A stretch of DNA of 19,250 bases, from the NCBI GenBank assembly GCA_910577585.1, contig CAJTNN010000035.1:1-19250 (forward strand). The letters run 5' to 3'. The position numbers and the translations under genes are program-made. This document shows positions 16,128 to 19,250 of this stretch, one piece after another (positions within the stretch are counted from its first letter, which is position 1; each line of letters opens with the position of its first letter). The notes under the pieces were generated by a model that saw only the letters and a list, made by a program, of their open reading frames with translations, made no database searches and had not been told where the DNA came from. The DNA is from an uncultured Muribaculaceae bacterium (GTDB lineage Bacteria; Bacteroidota; Bacteroidia; Bacteroidales; Muribaculaceae).

Positions 16128-16220
16128 AACTGATTTTTAGTAAGTAGTTGTTTAAACAAAAAGTTTAAATCAGTTCATTACCTACTGTAGGATTTGCACC
16201 CCCAAATCCTTTGCATCAAC
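16128..16220 (+). promoter_or_regulatory. Palindrome-rich control region before the sigma-factor gene
   Basis: Several nested symmetries occur within 93 bases. AACTGATTT (16128-16136) is repeated inverted as AAATCAGTT (16167-16175). Between them is a perfect 12-bp palindrome, TTGTTTAAACAA (16148-16159), and a second TTTAAA copy. CCTACTGTAGG (16181-16191) follows. Then GGATTT and AAATCC (16190-16195 with 16204-16209) can form a hairpin. TAGGATTTG at 16188-16196 is a one-base-stretched -7 box and a possible promoter. The earlier AT-rich part 16012-16127 includes GATTC/GAATC at 16019-16033 and no clear promoter. This looks like an operator/promoter region, but no regulator can be named. Confidence 0.4.
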
Positions 16221-16233
16221 GACATCTCTACAC

Positions 16234-16800
16234 ATGGCATACACTTCACCAATAGATGAATCTCAACTTATCGCCGACCTGCAGAGGGAATCGACGGCCC
16301 CAAAAGCCTTCGCACTCTTGATGCGCACTTTCTCGGAACCCCTCTACTGGCAAATCCGAAAGATGGTGGTGAGTCATGATGATGCCAACGACCTGTTGCA
16401 GAACGTCTTCATGAAGGCCTGGAAGAATATCCACAACTTCCGGGGCGATGCCCGACTCTCGACCTGGCTTTTCAAGATAGCAGTCAATGAGTCTATCAAT
16501 TTCATCAATCGTGAGAAGGCACGGCTTAACCTGCCGGCCGACGATGAGGAGACATCTTTCCTGCTCGATAATATCGAGGCTGACGAATACTTCGATGGCG
16601 ACGACCTGCATAAGGAGCTCCTCAAGGCAATCGCCCGGCTGCCTGAAAAGCAGCGTCTCGTATTCAACATGCGATACTTCGATGAGATGAAGTATGAGGA
16701 TATCTCCGATATCCTCGGTACATCTGTCGGAGCACTGAAGGCATCTTATCACCACGCCGTCAAGAAAATCAGTGAATATATCGGCAATCTGGAAGTCTGA
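16234..16800 (+). CDS. RNA polymerase sigma-70 family factor, ECF (RpoE-like) type
   Basis: A 188-residue two-domain sigma factor that would direct RNA polymerase to a special promoter set. Region 2 (about 22-95) reads FSEPLYWQIRKMVVSHDDANDLLQNVFMKAWKNI, then GDARLSTWLFKIAVNESINFINRE, the typical core-binding and -10-reading helices. An acidic linker of about 100-125 (DDEETSFLLDNIEADEYFDGDD) joins it to region 4 (about 128-183), with RLPEKQRLVFNMRYFDEMKYEDISDILGTSVGALKASYHHAVKKI, the helix-turn-helix reading the -35 element. Region 3 is absent, as in ECF factors. A partner anti-sigma gene, commonly just downstream, is not visible; the next gene is a secreted protease 58 bases on. The upstream region is rich in palindromes, which may reflect self-control or a further regulator. 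Target genes are unknown. Confidence 0.93.
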   Translation: MAYTSPIDESQLIADLQRESTAPKAFALLMRTFSEPLYWQIRKMVVSHDDANDLLQNVFMKAWKNIHNFRGDARLSTWLFKIAVNESINFINREKARLNLPADDEETSFLLDNIEADEYFDGDDLHKELLKAIARLPEKQRLVFNMRYFDEMKYEDISDILGTSVGALKASYHHAVKKISEYIGNLEV

Positions 16801-16858
16801 CATTCCCGGGCGCCACTGACAATTCTACCATTTTATACCTCTCTTCTGACGTGACATT

Positions 16859-18712
16859 ATGAAAATACTTTCCAATCTGTCAACCCATGGGCTTCGCGCC
16901 AGGCATCTTCTGCTTGCTGCAGCCCTGGCCACCTCGGTGGCTGCGTCTGCAATCGCTCCACCCGATGATGTCATCGATGTCGTGCAGCCCGATGGTTCGG
17001 TGCTGCCCGTTATGGCCCGTGGGTCGCACCGCCACCACCGCATCTTCTCTGTCGATGGACTCCCCCTCATCTACGGCGCCGACGGCATGCTGCAGTATGC
17101 CGTGGCGGGGCCCGACGGTATACCGGTGGCCTCCGGTGTGAAGGCATCCGTGCCGTCGATGCGCTCAGCCGCTGAGATTCGGCTCATCAATTCTATCGAC
17201 CGCGCACTGCTCGACTCGCAGTTTAATGCCATGGCAGCCTCTGCCGCCACACCGCGAAAGGGTGCGCCAAGTGCGGCGCTTGCCGATGACGACGATGCTC
17301 CGACATCTTCGCTCACCCAACGCTATCTCTGCAAGGGGGCTGCTTTCCCGGCTGAGGGTGAACCGCACGCTCTGGTGGTGCTCGTGCAGTTTCAGGACAA
17401 GAAGTTCACATCGCTTAACCCGGCCGGTTTCTATGAGCGACTGCTGAATGAGGAGGGCTTCTCGGATTATCAGGCCACAGGCTCGGCCCGCGATTTCTTT
17501 GTCGAGAACTCCGACGGCATATTCAAACCTGTGTTCGACCTTTTCGGACCTGTCACTCTCGATCATGGCATGGCTTATTATGGAGCGAATGACTGGGCAG
17601 GCAATGACCTCTGCCCGGAGGAGATGGTGATCGAGGCCTGCCGCCAACTCGACCCGGATGTGGATTTCAGCATCTATGACACCAATGGCGATGGCCAGAT
17701 CGACAATGTGTTCATCTTCTACGCCGGATATGGCGAGGCTGACTCGATGCAGGCCAATACCGTTTGGCCTCATTCGGCCGACATCCTCGATTTCAATCTT
17801 GGCGAGGATTATTACTTCGACGGACTGCTGCTCAACCGCTACGCCATGACCTGCGAACTCGACTACCGCTACAAACGCACCGACGGTATCGGCACCTTCG
17901 TGCATGAGTTCAGCCACGTGCTCGGTCTGCCGGATCTCTATGCCACATCCTACACCACGGCCTACACGCCCGGGTTTTACAGCACCCTCGACATGGGTCC
18001 GTACAACAACCAGGGGCGCACGCCGCCTCACTTCAGCTCATTTGAGCGCTATTGCCTTGGATGGCTTGAGCCTGCCCCCCTATCCGAGGGTGAACATTCA
18101 CTGCGCCCTCTCCACCTCTCCAACGATTGCTTCATCATCCCCACAGCACGCGACGATGAGTTCTTCCTCATTGAGAATCGCCAGCAACTCTGCTGCGATG
18201 CGTACCTGCCGGGCCACGGAATGCTCGTGTGGCACGTGGATTATGATAAGAAAATATGGGACCAGAATATCGTCAACAACAGTGCGACGCATCAATATGT
18301 CGACCTGATTGAGGCCGATGGCGTACTCTCAACGGCCTCCAACTCGGGCGACCCCTTCCCGGGCCCCTATCAGCGCACCGAACTCAGCCACACCTCCAAT
18401 CCCGCACTCGTGGGCTGGGACAATAAACCCCTCGCGTTCGGACTCCACTCAATCGCCGAGTCGGAAGATGGCATCATCACCTTCACTGCCAAGTCTCAGG
18501 CCGGCTCAGGCGTTGAGGAGATTGCCGCTGCCGCCTCACCCTTCAGAATTGAGGGCAACCGCATCGTCAACACCTCTGACTGCGAAATCTCGCTCATAGA
18601 CGCCGCCGGACGCAAAGCCGCCACTCTCCTTCCCGGAGAATCTACCGCACCCGCCCAAGGCATCTACATAATCTACGGCCCCGATTTCGCCCCCCTAAAG
18701 ACAAAAATCTAA
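16859..18712 (+). CDS. Secreted M6 family (immune inhibitor A-like) zinc metalloprotease
   Basis: A 617-residue exported zinc endopeptidase. Residues 1 to about 31 form a signal peptide (basic start, LLLAAALATSVAASA). A propeptide-like segment at about 38-85 reads VVQPDGSVLPVMARGSHRHHRIFSVDGLPLIYGADGMLQYAV, as in M6 precursors. The catalytic domain spans about 165-400. It has a calcium-loop-like DTNGDGQIDN at 274-283 and the zinc site HEFSHVLGLPD at 349-359, with ligands H349, H353 and D359 and catalytic E350. The last 65 residues (from GNRIVNTSDCEISLIDAAGRK to GIYIIYGPDFAPLKTKI) resemble a short type IX-style C-terminal sorting domain. Such degenerate tails are common in this order, and real use of that pathway cannot be shown here. 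It follows the sigma-factor gene by 58 bases and may share its transcript. A strong hairpin follows. Confidence 0.93.
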   Translation: MKILSNLSTHGLRARHLLLAAALATSVAASAIAPPDDVIDVVQPDGSVLPVMARGSHRHHRIFSVDGLPLIYGADGMLQYAVAGPDGIPVASGVKASVPSMRSAAEIRLINSIDRALLDSQFNAMAASAATPRKGAPSAALADDDDAPTSSLTQRYLCKGAAFPAEGEPHALVVLVQFQDKKFTSLNPAGFYERLLNEEGFSDYQATGSARDFFVENSDGIFKPVFDLFGPVTLDHGMAYYGANDWAGNDLCPEEMVIEACRQLDPDVDFSIYDTNGDGQIDNVFIFYAGYGEADSMQANTVWPHSADILDFNLGEDYYFDGLLLNRYAMTCELDYRYKRTDGIGTFVHEFSHVLGLPDLYATSYTTAYTPGFYSTLDMGPYNNQGRTPPHFSSFERYCLGWLEPAPLSEGEHSLRPLHLSNDCFIIPTARDDEFFLIENRQQLCCDAYLPGHGMLVWHVDYDKKIWDQNIVNNSATHQYVDLIEADGVLSTASNSGDPFPGPYQRTELSHTSNPALVGWDNKPLAFGLHSIAESEDGIITFTAKSQAGSGVEEIAAAASPFRIEGNRIVNTSDCEISLIDAAGRKAATLLPGESTAPAQGIYIIYGPDFAPLKTKI

Positions 18713-18769
18713 GCGACGCTCGCATCCCTCCCGACTCCCCCTCACAATAAGAATACACTCTCATCCAAT

Positions 18770-18798
18770 CAGAGCTGACCCTCTTCGGGTCAGCTCTG
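18770..18798 (+). terminator. Hairpin terminator after the M6 protease gene
   Basis: CAGAGCTGACCC at 18770-18781 pairs perfectly with GGGTCAGCTCTG at 18787-18798 (12 bp) around a five-base loop, 57 bases after the protease stop. There is no T-run on either strand, so the terminator call rests on stability and place. Confidence 0.65.
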
Positions 18799-18896
18799 CC
18801 CACATAAACACAAACCATAATGCAAGCCAAAATGTGCATCATTTTCGAATATAGCGATATTTTGAGGGATTTAGCCGACAGTCCCGAGCCATAGCA

Positions 18897-18924
18897 GGCG
18901 TCAGCCCCCTGTGAGGAGGACGCC
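18897..18924. other. Stem-loop in the gene-free right-hand tail
   Basis: GGCGTC at 18897-18902 pairs with GACGCC at 18919-18924. Inside, CCT and AGG can add three more pairs around GTG. It has no gene next to it that would explain it. It may be part of the same structured repeat region that fills 18799-19250. Confidence 0.35.
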
Positions 18925-19112
18925 CACACCCAACGCCGTTAAGTTAAGGAAGGGCCTGAATATCTCATAATCGGCAAGATGGGAAAGGAATTCAAGGGCG
19001 CGGATTTTTTCGCTTGTCGCTGCGCGACTGCGCCGCAGATGGAAATGGATGCATCTCGGCGCTATGCGCCTTGATGCCCGCAGATTGGCTGCGCACTCCT
19101 CCTTGATACAGA

Positions 19113-19182
19113 TTTCACGAGAGAGCGGGGCTTACGGGAGAACGTAAAAGCCGTGCTCCCGTCACCACATTCTCTCGTGAAA
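19113..19182. other. Large hairpin with two competing inner folds
   Basis: A perfect 12-bp outer stem joins TTTCACGAGAGA (19113-19124) to TCTCTCGTGAAA (19171-19182). Inside, one fold pairs ACGGGAG (19134-19140) with CTCCCGT (19156-19162). Another pairs GGCTTACG (19129-19136) with CGTAAAAGCC (19143-19152, one bulge), plus GAGC (19123-19126) with GCTC (19155-19158). The folds share bases and exclude each other. Strand is undecided. It could be a structured RNA, a switch-like element, or DNA symmetry of a mobile repeat. Confidence 0.4.
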
Positions 19183-19250
19183 AGGATAATCTATTGGGGG
19201 GCGACCACCATCCGGCACCATCCGCGTTGCCACAAGGCGCATAGCGCCGA

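Larger units (their letters stand above)
18799..19250. repeat. Gene-free, inverted-repeat-rich tail (possible dispersed repeat)
   Basis: No convincing coding region is seen in these 452 bases. Short palindromes are dense: GTCGC/GCGAC around 19016-19028, CTGCGCCGCAG around 19028-19038, and GGCGCTATGCGCC. The last occurs in an 18-base motif, TCGGCGCTATGCGCCTTG, present at 19056-19073 and again as its exact reverse complement at 19233-19250. The likeness continues imperfectly for about 20 bases inward. Between the two copies lies a large hairpin at 19113-19182. CACCATCCG is directly repeated at about 19207-19225. This pattern fits a dispersed intergenic repeat or a non-autonomous element whose right boundary is outside the window. 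Confidence 0.4.

Noticed and set aside
18642..18929. 95-residue minus-strand frame over the M6 protease end and terminator
   Set aside because: It covers the protease C-terminus and its hairpin, has no recognisable domain, and its composition looks like a reverse-strand shadow.
18870..18950. Possible signal-recognition-particle RNA or other known small RNA in the tail
   Set aside because: The conserved GGAAGGAAGCAGCC-type tip of SRP RNA is absent, and no other known RNA core was recognised.
18979..19074. Small open frame of 31 codons (begins MGKEFKGADFF) in the tail
   Set aside because: It overlaps the palindromic 18-base motif, has no promoter or start context, and ends within the repeat. 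It is more likely a by-product of repeat sequence than a gene.

Overview
The window looks like a chromosomal segment from a Bacteroidales bacterium, most likely of the Muribaculaceae/Bacteroides kind. The reasons are gene content and promoters. The DUF3822-rsmD pair, a single-chain iron-sulfur serine dehydratase, a large TonB-dependent receptor, a lipoprotein with an acidic patch after its cysteine, and an M6 protease with a sorting-domain-like tail all fit this order. The clearest promoter has the Bacteroidota form (TTG, 20 bases, TATCTTTG). Genus is not resolved. Most of the window is core metabolism and housekeeping. No CRISPR array, tRNA, rRNA, transposase or integrase was seen.

Layout. 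(1) 1-2857, minus strand: the 5' part of a lipoprotein gene that runs off the left edge, and a TonB-dependent outer-membrane receptor with its own promoter. (2) 2907-5074, plus strand: sdaA (L-serine dehydratase) and rnz (tRNA 3' processing), 35 bases apart. (3) 5107-5226: hairpins between convergent units, including a 16-bp-stem bidirectional terminator. (4) 5282-10975, minus strand: a tight four-gene run, transcribed as DUF3822, rsmD, ribBA, then an exported S9 peptidase. (5) 11130-13630, plus strand: a MATE transporter with a textbook promoter, then ispE. (6) 13851-15931: the grpE-dnaJ chaperone operon, preceded by a sigma-54-like GG-N10-GC element and closed by a perfect intrinsic terminator. 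(7) 15932-18798: an AT-rich, palindrome-rich regulatory region, an ECF-type sigma factor, and a secreted M6 metalloprotease 58 bases downstream, closed by a strong hairpin. (8) 18799-19250: a gene-free tail rich in inverted repeats.

How the genes work together. GrpE and DnaJ are partners of a DnaK encoded elsewhere. RibBA feeds flavin synthesis and IspE feeds isoprenoid synthesis. RsmD and RNase Z act on rRNA and tRNA. The TonB receptor, MATE pump, S9 peptidase and M6 protease are the exported or envelope part.

Points most worth a second look: three gene starts that promoters or sequence suggest should be moved (TonB receptor, MATE, grpE); the sigma-54-like element at the chaperone operon; the sigma factor-protease pair with no visible anti-sigma gene; and the structured right-hand tail, which holds two exact inverted copies of an 18-base palindromic motif and a hairpin with two competing folds. 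I see no convincing new multi-gene system. The tail is the best candidate for something undescribed, either a dispersed repeat family or a structured RNA.
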